Shown: in pieces, positions 50,182 through 60,048 of the stretch
Position numbering within the stretch: the first letter of the stretch is position 1
Layout: every line of letters begins with the position of its first letter
Source of the DNA: Catalinimonas alkaloidigena
Lineage (GTDB): Bacteria > Bacteroidota > Bacteroidia > Cytophagales > Cyclobacteriaceae
DNA: 64,000 bases
Direction: 5' to 3'
Assembly (NCBI RefSeq): GCF_029504655.1
Contig: NZ_JAQFIL010000001.1
Span: 5,461,001 to 5,525,000 of the forward strand
The notes under the pieces: generated by a model
What the model was told of the DNA's origin: nothing
The model's input: only the letters and a program-made list of their open reading frames with translations
Database searches by the model: none
Made by a program: the position numbers and the translations under genes

Positions 50182-53100
50182 ATGAGAAAACTTAAACAAT
50201 CTATTACACTCACGGTGATACTTTGCTGCTGGAGCATTATTCCACTAGCAGCTCAAAATTTTGCTACAAGTCAACAACTAACTACCTTTTCTTCAGGTGA
50301 AAAAAACGAAAGCAGTCAGGGTGAAGAGAAAATTTATATCATTCAAGCATTGGATGAATTAAGCAAAACGTATCAGGTATTTTTCACTTATAATACCGCT
50401 CTCCTGAAGACTTATCGGGTCAGCACTGAATATCGTCAGGTTAAAAATGTAAAGGCTAGTCTGGAGACTTTGTTGAAGCAAACCCACTTCAGCTTTAAGA
50501 AGCGAGGTAGAGATAACTTCGTGATTGTTGAGAAAGAAAAAGAACGAATAGGGAATATAGCACCTGACCTTATCTCGCCAAAAAACTCTTCTAACATCTC
50601 TGTTCGGCAGGTAAGGGTTGTCTTAGCTAACATTTCTGGTAAGGTAACAGCCATATCTGACAATTCAGCTCTACCCGGCGTCAATGTGCTGGTTAAAGGC
50701 ACCAATAATGGTACTGTTACCGATGTCGAGGGCAACTATACGCTTAACGTACCTAATCAAAACGATACGCTCATTTTTTCTTCTATCGGTTATGTTTCCG
50801 AAGAAATACCTGTCAACGGACGTACAAGCATCAATGTGGCTATGGCAGAAGATATACAGAGCCTCAATGAGGTAGTGGTGGTAGGTTATGGCACCCAGAA
50901 AAAAAGCGACCTGACCGGAGCCATAGCGACAGTGACAGCCGAAGATTTTGCGCCAGGTACCAATTCTGATGCTGTTCAATTGTTGAATGGCTCAGCACCC
51001 GGTGTAAAGGTGAGCCAGGTAAGCTCAGCACCTGGAGGAGGCATCAAGATTCAAATCCGAGGAGCGGGCTCAATCAACAGTTCAAATGAGGTCCTTTTTG
51101 TGGTGGACGGATTGCCCGGGGTTGACCCATCATCGCTTAGCCCCCAGGATATTGAGTCTATTGATGTGCTGAAAGATGCATCAGCAGCAGCCATTTATGG
51201 TACCCGAGCAGCCAATGGCGTAGTGCTTATTACCACTAAAAAAGGGAAGGCGGGGCAAACCACATTTAGTTACGATGCTTATTATGGTACACAATCGGTT
51301 TCCAAACAGCTGGATGTCTTGGGAGGAGCTGATTATATGCAACTCATTAATCTTAGAAGTACTAATCCGGTGTATACTGATGAAGAAATCGCTAGTATAG
51401 GAGAAGGCACCAACTGGCAAGATGAGATATTTACACGCGCTCCCATACAAAACCATCAGCTTTCTATGTCAGGAGGAAATGATAATGGCAATTACTATAT
51501 CGGACTCAATTACTTTGATCAGGAGGGCATTGTAAAAACATCGTCTAATAAAAAATATAATGCCAGGATTAACGCCCAGACCAGCCCCTTGGAAAACCTG
51601 CTTATTTCGGCTAATATGAATTTTACCCGGGAGAATACCCAGGAAATATTGTTTTCTAATGCTGCCAACGATTTTGCCGGACCTATCAATACAGCAATAC
51701 AGTTTGACCCTAGCTTACCTCCGAGCCTCAATGATCAGGGCAGGTATTACCTTAATCCGACCATCGCCCTGGACAATCCAGTCGCCCTTATTGAAGGTAT
51801 TGACGAACAGAACCTTTCTACACGGTTCTATGGTTCCCTCTCAGCAGATTATGAGGTGGTAAATAATCTTACAGCCACGGTGCGACTAGGGGCAGAGATA
51901 AGAAATGCAAGGAATGATTTTTATCGTAGCCGGGTAGCTGATCTGGGTAGAGCCAATGGCGGCATTGGTAATGTTGGCTCTACTGAATTTACCCACTGGG
52001 TTACCGACTATTTGTTAAAATACGAAAACACTTTCAATGGCATTCACGATTTTTCAATTTTGGGTGGGGCTACTTTTGAAGAATTTATCACACGTGGTGT
52101 ATCTGCTAGTTCCGCGGGCTTTCTATCTGACGTTACCCAAACCAATCTGCTGCAGAGTGGTGATGGTGAGTTGCGGGATAATGTATCCAGTTCTCAATTC
52201 AAAAACCAGCTCAATGGATTTTTAGGAAGAATGACCTATGGGTATGAAGGTAAATATTTATTGACGGCATCGTTTCGTGTGGATGGTTCTTCCAGATTTT
52301 CAGAAGATAATAAGTATGCTTTTTTCCCTTCAGCATCTGTGGGCTGGCGGATAAGTGAGGAGGCTTTTATGGAAGGTATTCAGTGGGTAGACAACCTGAA
52401 ACTCAGAGCAGGATATGGTGAGTTGGGGAACCAGGGCATCAATAATTTTGAAACGATACAGACATTAGTGGCAGGTGGAAACTCTGTCTTTGGAGGTGCT
52501 ATTTACCAAGGTGTGGTTCCTGCCCGGCTGCCTAATCCTGATTTGAAGTGGGAAACTACCGCTGAAGTAAACTTAGGACTTGACTTCGCTTTTGTAAACG
52601 GAAGAATTTCTGGTAGTATAGACTACTTCAACCGCAAAACTACTGATCAGTTATTTGTAAAGCCCTTACCCTCAGTCGTAGGCTTCTCATCAGTAAGAAC
52701 TAACCTGGGAGAAGTAAAGAACAGCGGAGTGGATTTTGGACTGCAAACTGTGAATGTTACCGGTAAGTTTAGCTGGAACAGCTCACTCAATATGTCCTTC
52801 CTGAAAAATGAAGTGACTAAATTGCCAGAATTCACTCAGGAGATTATCGGTGGCCAAATTGGCACCTTTATAAGTAATTATACCATAGTACAGGAAGGAG
52901 CTCCTTTACTTTCTTACTATGGTTATGAAATCAATGGTATATTTCAGGAAGGTGACGATATTGAAAGTGCCCCCACTCCCGATGTGAGTGGCTATGCTGC
53001 CGGGATGCCACGCTTTGTAGACCAAAACGAGGACGGAGTGATAGATGATGATGACCGGGTTATTCTGGGCGATCCCTTTCCCGACTTTAGTTTCGGCTTC

Positions 53101-53580
53101 AACAATAGATTCAGATATCAGGGTATTTCATTAGATGTGTATATTTTAGGGGTACAAGGCATCGAGACACTGGACGCTAATGTGACTGAGTCTTTATACC
53201 CTACCAACGATGCGAGAAACTCAATCTCCCGATACTATCTGAACCGCTGGACTCCTGAGAACCCTTCCAACGAATTACCGTCGGGCATCAATCCCAGTTT
53301 GTACGGAGGGGCCCGCATTGTCAATACACTGACAGTGGCAGATGCATCTTTTGTCAGGTTAAAAAATATTACGCTTGGCTATGATATTCCTCTGGAAACA
53401 AGTGGAGCGCTCTCTTCTCTGAGAGTTTATCTGGCTGCCGAAAATTTGTTGACGATTACCGATTTTGAAGGTTATGATCCGGACGCCAGTGCAGCTGGTG
53501 AAAATAACGTAACCAAAGTAAATTACAACAGCTACCCTCTGGCTCGTACTTTTCGTGTGGGTGTAAATGTTCAATTTTAA
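50182..53580 (+). CDS. susC: SusC-like TonB-dependent outer-membrane receptor with STN signalling domain
   Basis: A 1132-residue outer-membrane transporter that imports glycans with its SusD partner. The signal peptide ends near LAAQN (residue ~25). A secretin/TonB short N-terminal (STN) domain follows at ~50-115 (TYNTALLKTYRVSTEYRQ), which identifies a receptor that signals to FecR. Next are a carboxypeptidase-regulatory-like domain (~152-230, GKVTAISDNSALPGVNVLVK), the plug with VVVGYGTQKKSDLTGAI and DVLKDASAAAIYGTRAANGV, and a barrel ending RTFRVGVNVQF. The length is normal. SusD starts 13 bp later. Confidence 0.95.
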   Translation: MRKLKQSITLTVILCCWSIIPLAAQNFATSQQLTTFSSGEKNESSQGEEKIYIIQALDELSKTYQVFFTYNTALLKTYRVSTEYRQVKNVKASLETLLKQTHFSFKKRGRDNFVIVEKEKERIGNIAPDLISPKNSSNISVRQVRVVLANISGKVTAISDNSALPGVNVLVKGTNNGTVTDVEGNYTLNVPNQNDTLIFSSIGYVSEEIPVNGRTSINVAMAEDIQSLNEVVVVGYGTQKKSDLTGAIATVTAEDFAPGTNSDAVQLLNGSAPGVKVSQVSSAPGGGIKIQIRGAGSINSSNEVLFVVDGLPGVDPSSLSPQDIESIDVLKDASAAAIYGTRAANGVVLITTKKGKAGQTTFSYDAYYGTQSVSKQLDVLGGADYMQLINLRSTNPVYTDEEIASIGEGTNWQDEIFTRAPIQNHQLSMSGGNDNGNYYIGLNYFDQEGIVKTSSNKKYNARINAQTSPLENLLISANMNFTRENTQEILFSNAANDFAGPINTAIQFDPSLPPSLNDQGRYYLNPTIALDNPVALIEGIDEQNLSTRFYGSLSADYEVVNNLTATVRLGAEIRNARNDFYRSRVADLGRANGGIGNVGSTEFTHWVTDYLLKYENTFNGIHDFSILGGATFEEFITRGVSASSAGFLSDVTQTNLLQSGDGELRDNVSSSQFKNQLNGFLGRMTYGYEGKYLLTASFRVDGSSRFSEDNKYAFFPSASVGWRISEEAFMEGIQWVDNLKLRAGYGELGNQGINNFETIQTLVAGGNSVFGGAIYQGVVPARLPNPDLKWETTAEVNLGLDFAFVNGRISGSIDYFNRKTTDQLFVKPLPSVVGFSSVRTNLGEVKNSGVDFGLQTVNVTGKFSWNSSLNMSFLKNEVTKLPEFTQEIIGGQIGTFISNYTIVQEGAPLLSYYGYEINGIFQEGDDIESAPTPDVSGYAAGMPRFVDQNEDGVIDDDDRVILGDPFPDFSFGFNNRFRYQGISLDVYILGVQGIETLDANVTESLYPTNDARNSISRYYLNRWTPENPSNELPSGINPSLYGGARIVNTLTVADASFVRLKNITLGYDIPLETSGALSSLRVYLAAENLLTITDFEGYDPDASAAGENNVTKVNYNSYPLARTFRVGVNVQF

Positions 53581-53593
53581 AAATTAAACGGAA

Positions 53594-55075
53594 ATGAAAA
53601 TATATAGCAATAGAACCAGCCTTTTTGTAGCATTCCTGATGGTAATATGGGGGACGGCCTGCAAAGATTTTTTAGAAGAGGAAACATTTACCGAATATGA
53701 TCCCAATGAGTTTTTGCAGGATGAATCCGGTGTAGATGCACTACTGACTGGAGCTTATTCTGCCATTAACATTACAGGCTATAATATGCGAAATAACTAC
53801 TTTATCCTGGGAGAATTCCCTACCGACATGACCTGGGAGACTGGTGGGGGGCTTAACAGACTGGTAGTTCCGATGATACAATTTAACTGGGATGCCTCCA
53901 TAGGTTTTTTCAATGGGGAGTACAATGGATATTATAGCGCCATTTCCAGAGCAAATAATGTGCTTCTGGTTTCCCGCTCATTATCCGATATCCCCCAAGA
54001 AACCATTAACAAAATTGAAGGTGAAGCAAGGTTTATCAGGGCGTTCTCATATTATATGTTGCATAACTTGTTTGGCCCTACTCCTATTATTGAAATCCCT
54101 GAAGGCGCCAGTCTGGACGAAATTGAGGCGATAGGTAAAGAGACACCACGGGCGACTGAAGAAGAGTATAGGGCATATGTAGAAGCAGACCTCTTGTTTG
54201 CTGCTGATAATCTGGAAGCCGGAGGTTTTTCAAGCAGAGGAAATAAAGGAAATGCACTGGCCCTCTTAACCAAGTTTTACCTGAATAATAAGGAGTGGCA
54301 AAAGGCGGCCGATGTTGCTCAACAAGTCTTAGGTATGGATTACACACTGTACGAAGATTATACCCAGCTATTTTCCATAGAAGGGGAAGATAATAATGAA
54401 TTTATCTTTAGATTTGAGTGCTTGTTAGGAAGTAATCAGATAAATGTATATATGCCACACGCGTTTCCCCCTAATTATCCTATTCAAAACAATTGGATAA
54501 ACTTTGGCGCCATGTTCAGGACTTATACAGCATTTTACGAAACCTTTGAAGAGCAAGATATCAGACGACAGCTTTTTGTATCTGAATATGTAGAGATAGG
54601 AAATACTGAGCCAACCCAACTCAACAGGGATAGCGAAGGCAACCCACTGGACGACGTGAGAAGCTTCAAGTATTTGCCAGATCCCAATGCTATCGGTCAG
54701 GAAAATGGCAACGATATTCCTTATATCAGACTTGCTGATATTATTCTCACCAGGGCTGAAGCACTGAATGAAATCAGCGGTCCTACTCCCGAGGCTATTG
54801 ACTTGATCAACCAGGTTCGGAATCGTGCCAATGCTACGCCTATCACATTGGCTCAGTATCCTGATAAAGAAAGCCTGCGCGATTTTATATTAGCGGAAAG
54901 AGGAAGGGAATTCTACTCAGAAGGTCTGCGTAGGGAAGATCTTATCCGTCATGGAAAGTTCATCCAACAAGCCCTGGACAGAGGCATAGCTGCTGAAGAC
55001 TATCAGGTACTCTATCCGCTTCCTCAACCTCAGCTTGATAACAATCCTAATCTAGAACAAAACCCCGGATATTGA
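53594..55075 (+). CDS. susD: SusD/RagB-family nutrient-binding lipoprotein
   Basis: A 493-residue surface lipoprotein with lipobox WGTAC (Cys23). The helical TPR-like scaffold is visible in EGEARFIRAFSYYMLHNLFG and DIILTRAEALNEI, and the C-terminal part has INQVRNRANATPI, AERGREFYSEGLRREDLIRHG and the typical end YPLPQPQLDNNPNLEQNPGY. It caps the SusC barrel and binds the incoming oligosaccharide. It lies 13 bp after SusC and 10 bp before the sulfatase. Its C-terminal half gives the model for the SusD piece in the chimeric ORF at 11386. Confidence 0.95.
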   Translation: MKIYSNRTSLFVAFLMVIWGTACKDFLEEETFTEYDPNEFLQDESGVDALLTGAYSAINITGYNMRNNYFILGEFPTDMTWETGGGLNRLVVPMIQFNWDASIGFFNGEYNGYYSAISRANNVLLVSRSLSDIPQETINKIEGEARFIRAFSYYMLHNLFGPTPIIEIPEGASLDEIEAIGKETPRATEEEYRAYVEADLLFAADNLEAGGFSSRGNKGNALALLTKFYLNNKEWQKAADVAQQVLGMDYTLYEDYTQLFSIEGEDNNEFIFRFECLLGSNQINVYMPHAFPPNYPIQNNWINFGAMFRTYTAFYETFEEQDIRRQLFVSEYVEIGNTEPTQLNRDSEGNPLDDVRSFKYLPDPNAIGQENGNDIPYIRLADIILTRAEALNEISGPTPEAIDLINQVRNRANATPITLAQYPDKESLRDFILAERGREFYSEGLRREDLIRHGKFIQQALDRGIAAEDYQVLYPLPQPQLDNNPNLEQNPGY

Positions 55076-55085
55076 TTAAAACTTT

Positions 55086-56687
55086 ATGAAACGACACACT
55101 AATACATTGATTATAACCTCTTTATCTCTTTTAAGCTTTGTATTTGTTGCCTGTAACAATCAAAGTGAAAACGAAAATGAAGCGGTAAAGCCTAATGTTG
55201 TATTTATTTTAGTAGATGATCTTGGCGTACATGATTTAAGCTTTACCGGCAGCGAATATTACGAAACCCCCAATGTAGACCGCATTGCCCGGGAAGGCAG
55301 CGTTTTTACCCAGGGCTACGCTGCCAGCAGGGTTTGTAGCCCCTCAAGGGCAAGTATTATGCTAGGGGAGTTCACTGCCAGGCACGGCATCACGGATTGG
55401 ATAGGGGCAAAATCCGGGACTGAGTGGCGAGCTCTGGGCAGGAATGACAAGCTGCTGCCCGCAGCATATGTACACAATCTTCCTCAGGCAGACACTACCC
55501 TGGCTGAGGCAATGCGTGCGCATGGTTATAAAACTTTTTTTGCCGGTAAATGGCATCTGGGCAGTGATGGTTCTCATCCTGAAGATCATGGATTTGATAT
55601 CAATAAGGGGGGCTGGGATGTAGGCAGCCCTATAGGCGGCTATTTTTCGCCCTGGGAAAATCCCAAGCTGGACAATACCACCCAAGGCGAAAACCTGTCA
55701 ATGCGGCTGGCTAAGGAGACCGCTAATTTTATAGAGGAAAATAAGGACTCCACCTTTTTTGCTTATCTGTCTTTTTATGCTGTACATGGCCCCATACAAA
55801 CCACAGAAATAAAGTGGGAAAAGTACCGGGACAAAGCTGAACAGATGGGCATACAGGATCATGGTTACGAAATGGAACGCGTCCTGCCGATAAGAACTGT
55901 ACAGGACAATCCAATTTATGGGGGACTGGTAGAACAGATGGATGATGCCGTCGGGCTGGTGCTGGATAAGCTTGACTCCCTGGGCCTGGAAGATAATACT
56001 ATTGTCGTTTTTACCTCTGACAATGGGGGTGTAGCTTCAGGTGACGCTTTCTCTACTACCAACCTGCCCCTTCGTGGTGGTAAAGGATATCAGTGGGAAG
56101 GCGGCATTCGGGAGCCTTATTTTATCAAGGTACCCTGGTTGGAAAACAGCAGCAAAACCATTGACTATCCGGTGACCGGAACTGATTTTTTTCCTACCAT
56201 ACTTGATCTGGCCAATCTGCCTTTGATGCCCGGTCAACATGTGGATGGCGTTAGTCTTAAACCTTTACTGGAAGGGAAAACAGTAGCAGAGCGTCCATTA
56301 TTCTGGCATTACCCGCACTACGGGAACCAGGGGGGTGAGCCGGCCTCAATCATCAGAGACAAGGCCTGGAAGCTGATTCATTATTGGGAAGATGATAGAA
56401 ACGAACTGTATAATCTGGAGGAAGATCCGGGAGAGAAGCAAAATGTAGCTGATGCATATCCTGAGGTCACCGAAAGGCTTCATGAACAGTTGCAGGCTTT
56501 TCTGAAGAGTGTTGACGCGAACCTACCGGCCCGTGACACTACCTTCAGCGCTGAACTTGCCGTAGAAAAACATAGAGAAAAAGTAGAAGTGCTTATGCCC
56601 AGGCTTGAGCAGCAAAGAAAACAGTTTTTGCAGAAAGACTTTACCCCCAATGAAGACTGGTGGGGCAGTAAAGTAACGAAAGATTAA
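55086..56687 (+). CDS. Sulfatase (arylsulfatase-type, S1 family), lipoprotein
   Basis: A 533-residue sulfatase with lipobox FVAC (Cys23), so membrane-anchored outside the cytosol. Motifs are NVVFILVDDLGVHD, CSPSR with formylglycine Cys84, GKWHLG and TSDNGG. The residues after the core motif (LGEFTARHGITDWIGA) and the long C-terminal part match arylsulfatase A-like marine enzymes. It begins 10 bp after SusD and closes the operon; a strong hairpin follows. The locus therefore takes up a sulfated glycan. No glycosidase belongs to this operon, so it may serve for desulfation of a glycan cut by enzymes from elsewhere, such as the 8-19 kb cluster. Confidence 0.94.
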   Translation: MKRHTNTLIITSLSLLSFVFVACNNQSENENEAVKPNVVFILVDDLGVHDLSFTGSEYYETPNVDRIAREGSVFTQGYAASRVCSPSRASIMLGEFTARHGITDWIGAKSGTEWRALGRNDKLLPAAYVHNLPQADTTLAEAMRAHGYKTFFAGKWHLGSDGSHPEDHGFDINKGGWDVGSPIGGYFSPWENPKLDNTTQGENLSMRLAKETANFIEENKDSTFFAYLSFYAVHGPIQTTEIKWEKYRDKAEQMGIQDHGYEMERVLPIRTVQDNPIYGGLVEQMDDAVGLVLDKLDSLGLEDNTIVVFTSDNGGVASGDAFSTTNLPLRGGKGYQWEGGIREPYFIKVPWLENSSKTIDYPVTGTDFFPTILDLANLPLMPGQHVDGVSLKPLLEGKTVAERPLFWHYPHYGNQGGEPASIIRDKAWKLIHYWEDDRNELYNLEEDPGEKQNVADAYPEVTERLHEQLQAFLKSVDANLPARDTTFSAELAVEKHREKVEVLMPRLEQQRKQFLQKDFTPNEDWWGSKVTKD

Positions 56688-56711
56688 GCAGCAGGGCTTT
56701 TTAATGAAAGA

Positions 56712-56746
56712 AATCGGGCTGTGTACAAAACGTATACAGCCCGATT
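56712..56746 (+). terminator. Hairpin terminator after the SusCD-sulfatase operon
   Basis: AATCGGGCTGT (56712-56722) pairs with ACAGCCCGATT (56736-56746), giving an 11-bp perfect stem with a short inner stem. It lies 25 bp after the sulfatase stop. The region after it is not T-rich, so it may act in both directions between convergent genes. Confidence 0.7.
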
Positions 56747-56924
56747 GATGATGTAAGACAGCCTGGCAAAGCAGTTAAGATCGGTAAAGCCTGCATGCTC
56801 ATCTGGCATTCAACTATCATGTTCAAGACCATCCTGATGTGCTCAGCAGCTTCAGGCCCAGCTTTCTGATAAAGCACTCATGCTGAACCCGCCATTCACC
56901 AGTATCTCTGCCATTAGGCCCTTA

Positions 56925-58763
56925 CTAGTCATGAGCATTGATAAGTTGGTTATGCAGTTGTTTCATCTGTGCTTCATCAAACTTGATTACTTTTCGGTCG
57001 TAGGTCATCAGGCCGTTGGTTTCCACTTCCACATCGGTGGTCTGGGTGTAGATGGCTGCTGACAGTCCTTTGGAAATCAGAGGCATAAGATCGTTCATCA
57101 GCTTTTTGTAACGTGCTCCCAGCTCCTGCTGGTTTTTGAAGCTCTGATAACCCCAGTTGTCTTTCTCCTGCCAGGTATGTCCCTCTTCGGGTAAGCCTAA
57201 GCCTCCAAACTCTCCCAGCACTATGATCCTGTCTTCACCAAAAAACGCTGGATCGGGCATAGCTGGGTCAGGGTAGTTATGCAGATCTATGATGTGCCCT
57301 ACGGGAAAGAAGTTCCCCCCGCTGGCTGAGTTAACCAGACGGCTGGGATCATGTTCCATGGTCCAGTTGGTGATTTCTTCGGTCTTGAACTGCCCCCAGG
57401 CTTCGTTGAAAGGAACCCAAACTACGATGGATGGAAAGTTGTGAAAGTCATCCATGATCTCCTGCCATTCGGTACGGAAGATCGCTTCTGATTCAGGGGT
57501 TCTTTCTCTTTCGGTTTCTATACCCATCACTACACCGGGGCGCTGGTTCCAGAAGTTGCCCATATCTCCACTGGGCATATCCTGCCAGACCAGCATGCCC
57601 AGCTGATCGCAGTGGTAGTACCAGCGGGCAGGCTCTACTTTTACATGCTTTCTGATCATGTTAAAGCCCAGGTCCTGTGTCTTCTCAATGTCAAACTTCA
57701 GTGCTTCATCAGTGGGGGCAGTATATAAGCCATCCGGCCACCAGCCCTGATCCAGAGGACCGTACTGGAAAACAAATTCATTGTTGAGCATCATGCGCTG
57801 TATGCCGTTTTCATCAGCTTCAATGCTGATCTTACGCATAGCGCTATAGGTTTCTACTTCGTCTACTACCCTTCCATTATGCAAGAGGGCTACTTCTATG
57901 TCGTAGAGGTGAGGACTTCCCGGCTCCCAAAGCGTAGGATTGTCAATGGATAGAACTGCTTCTTCACTGGCGCCTACGGTTCGTTCGGCCACTGTATTTC
58001 CTCCATCCATCACACGCACTCTGATTTGATCACCGTTATGGGCATTGGCGACTTCAGCGCTTACTTTGAATGCATTATTGTCCAGATCAGGCGTGTTTTT
58101 GGTAGACTGGATATAGCTGTCGGGCACCGCTTCCAGCCAAACGGTTTGCCAGATACCCGTCACTGGGGTGTACCAGATCCCTCGCGGGTCTTTGACCTGC
58201 TTTCCTCTGGGCTGGGGGCCATCATTGGTGGGATCCCAGACTCTAAGGGCCAGCTCCTGTGCTCCCCTGCCCTGCAAGGCTTCACTGATGTCAAAAGCAA
58301 AAGGATCATAGCCTCCCCGGTGGATGCCTACACTCTGACCGTTGACAAAGACTTCTGCTTCCCAGTCAACCGCACCAAAGTGTAGCAGCACAGTTTTTCT
58401 TCGCATGCTGCGGGGCAGCTCAAAAGTAGTGTGGTACCAGAGTTCATGCGCTTCTCCTACTCTTTTGCCCACGCCTGACAGAGCGGATTCTATGGCAAAG
58501 GGCACCAGGATTTTTCCTTCATAGGAAGAGGGGGCTTCACTGCCTTTACTTTGGACGGCATAGTCCCAGAGGCCATTGAGATTATGCCAGTCTTCCCGAA
58601 CCATTTGCGGACGGGGGTATTCCGGCAATGGATTTTCAGGCTCTACTGCTGCAGCCCAGTCGGTCATTATTTTACCTTGTACCGCTTCCCATTCCGCATT
58701 CTGGGCTTGTAAGACAGTACATATACAAAAAATAAAGAGTGTAGTAATTAGTTGTTGTTTCAT
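56925..58763 (-). CDS. GH2-family glycoside hydrolase, exported
   Basis: A 612-residue enzyme with a signal peptide (ends VLQAQ, residue ~21). The three-domain GH2 core is seen: sugar-binding jelly roll (~55-210, LNGLWDYAV, NGQSVGIHRGGYDPFAFDI), an immunoglobulin-like domain (~220-310) and the barrel. The acid/base is Glu454 in VPFNEAWGQ and the nucleophile is Glu518 in VLGEFGGLG. GH2 includes beta-galactosidases, beta-glucuronidases and beta-mannosidases; the specificity is not readable. It is shorter than LacZ-type enzymes because the last accessory domains are missing. It faces the sulfatase operon tail to tail and has its own promoter region. Confidence 0.9.
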   Translation of the reverse strand: MKQQLITTLFIFCICTVLQAQNAEWEAVQGKIMTDWAAAVEPENPLPEYPRPQMVREDWHNLNGLWDYAVQSKGSEAPSSYEGKILVPFAIESALSGVGKRVGEAHELWYHTTFELPRSMRRKTVLLHFGAVDWEAEVFVNGQSVGIHRGGYDPFAFDISEALQGRGAQELALRVWDPTNDGPQPRGKQVKDPRGIWYTPVTGIWQTVWLEAVPDSYIQSTKNTPDLDNNAFKVSAEVANAHNGDQIRVRVMDGGNTVAERTVGASEEAVLSIDNPTLWEPGSPHLYDIEVALLHNGRVVDEVETYSAMRKISIEADENGIQRMMLNNEFVFQYGPLDQGWWPDGLYTAPTDEALKFDIEKTQDLGFNMIRKHVKVEPARWYYHCDQLGMLVWQDMPSGDMGNFWNQRPGVVMGIETERERTPESEAIFRTEWQEIMDDFHNFPSIVVWVPFNEAWGQFKTEEITNWTMEHDPSRLVNSASGGNFFPVGHIIDLHNYPDPAMPDPAFFGEDRIIVLGEFGGLGLPEEGHTWQEKDNWGYQSFKNQQELGARYKKLMNDLMPLISKGLSAAIYTQTTDVEVETNGLMTYDRKVIKFDEAQMKQLHNQLINAHD

Positions 58764-59083
58764 AGTTATAATAGTGTAGCAAAAACAAATGGGTTAATAA
58801 TATTGCACAGATAAAATAAAGACTGAAACCAATGTCATAATTTATTATTAAAAATGCATACATCTGTCTCTGCCTGCCTATCAATATTTGTGGTTTTGCA
58901 TTCCCACTGGCAAAACAGGGCAAGGGTCATAATTACTTAAACAGAATTGATATACATTTTCCTCGCTGAAAACGAAATAAAATAATAGGGTTTAGCATCT
59001 TAGATTGGTGTATTCATTTCTTGGGCATGAGATAGTTTTTTATAAATTCCTACATACTGAGGCAGCTATTTCCACTTGTTCAT
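58764..59083. other. Intergenic region upstream of the GH2 gene
   Basis: AT-rich. It should contain the GH2 promoter, but no convincing -33/-7 pair or operator was found. No gene is seen. Confidence 0.4.
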
Positions 59084-59818
59084 TCATGCTATCTCATTAT
59101 AAATAACTGGCATTTTTCCTTTCCACTGCTTCCAGATATTATCATCCGTTATTAAGCTGGCCATGAAATGCCCCACATTAATACGGCTAGTTTTACCCGG
59201 ATCAAAGATGGCACTTCTTGTAGGAGAAGCGTAAAGCTCGTACTTCGTCACTTTGTCATTGTCTATTAAGGAATCAGGACGAACGACTACCCATTCTACT
59301 GAAGAGTCCTTCTGGCCTACCTCTACGCTTAGGTAGTCTGCGGCTTTTTCATTATCCTGATGAGGAGGCAACAGTATCCTAAGCAGGCCAATAACCAGCC
59401 TTTGCCAAAAAGAGATAGGCTCGTCAAGATCCCTGTTTCTGTTGCCTGCGGTATTCATCAGCACAAATTTTACGGGAGCTTTCGGGGAGTTCATTTGGAT
59501 GGCGTGACAAAGCAAACTAACAGCATCCGTCACTAATTTTTTGGGCTTGCCATAGATTCCTTTCAAAGTAGGACTATGACCGAGGCAAGAAGCCACAGCA
59601 TGACAGTCTTTAACATAATTGACCCTATCTTGCTCACTGACATCCAATATACTGGCTTCAATTATTGAAATTTGGGAATTGTTTTTCCATGCGTCAGGCA
59701 GTTTTTCAGGAGAGCGCACAATTACTTTAACCTGCTCTCCCTTGTTCAAAAGTTGAGTAACCAAATGTTTCCCCGTTGAGCCGCTTGCACCCACTACCAA
59801 AGTTGTATCCTTGTTCAT
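59084..59818 (-). CDS. NAD(P)-binding SDR-type (atypical, NmrA/NAD(P)H-binding) protein
   Basis: A 244-residue Rossmann-fold protein. The nucleotide-binding loop is VVGASGSTGKHLV (residues ~8-20), followed by VIVRSPEKL where the arginine suggests NADPH preference. FVLMNTAGNRNRD and VVRPDSLID are typical for the atypical SDR group of NAD(P)H-binding epimerase-like proteins. The classical YxxxK catalytic pair is not evident, so it may be a reductase of a flavin or other ligand, or a redox sensor. It sits downstream of the histidine kinase gene by about 230 bp. The physiological substrate is unknown. Confidence 0.82.
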   Translation of the reverse strand: MNKDTTLVVGASGSTGKHLVTQLLNKGEQVKVIVRSPEKLPDAWKNNSQISIIEASILDVSEQDRVNYVKDCHAVASCLGHSPTLKGIYGKPKKLVTDAVSLLCHAIQMNSPKAPVKFVLMNTAGNRNRDLDEPISFWQRLVIGLLRILLPPHQDNEKAADYLSVEVGQKDSSVEWVVVRPDSLIDNDKVTKYELYASPTRSAIFDPGKTSRINVGHFMASLITDDNIWKQWKGKMPVIYNEIA

Positions 59819-60048
59819 CTATTATGTTAGGTATATATCCGTGTTTTTAACTTGCCTTGCCTAAACGCTATATAGGGTATGAGATTCAAACCTGCGATTA
59901 GCGATATGCATGGGTCTTTTGGTTTCCCCGCTGTGGTAGGCAGTAAGAGCGAATTCAGTATACAGGCTTCGCTTCAACAGTTCATGCCTGTCCGTAGATG
60001 CACTTTTTTGTGCGGCTGCCTTACATTGCAGCCCACAAGCTATTGTCA

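Noticed and set aside
56712..56746. An operator for the sulfatase operon
   Set aside because: The inverted repeat is downstream of the last gene between convergent genes, so a transcript hairpin is the better explanation.
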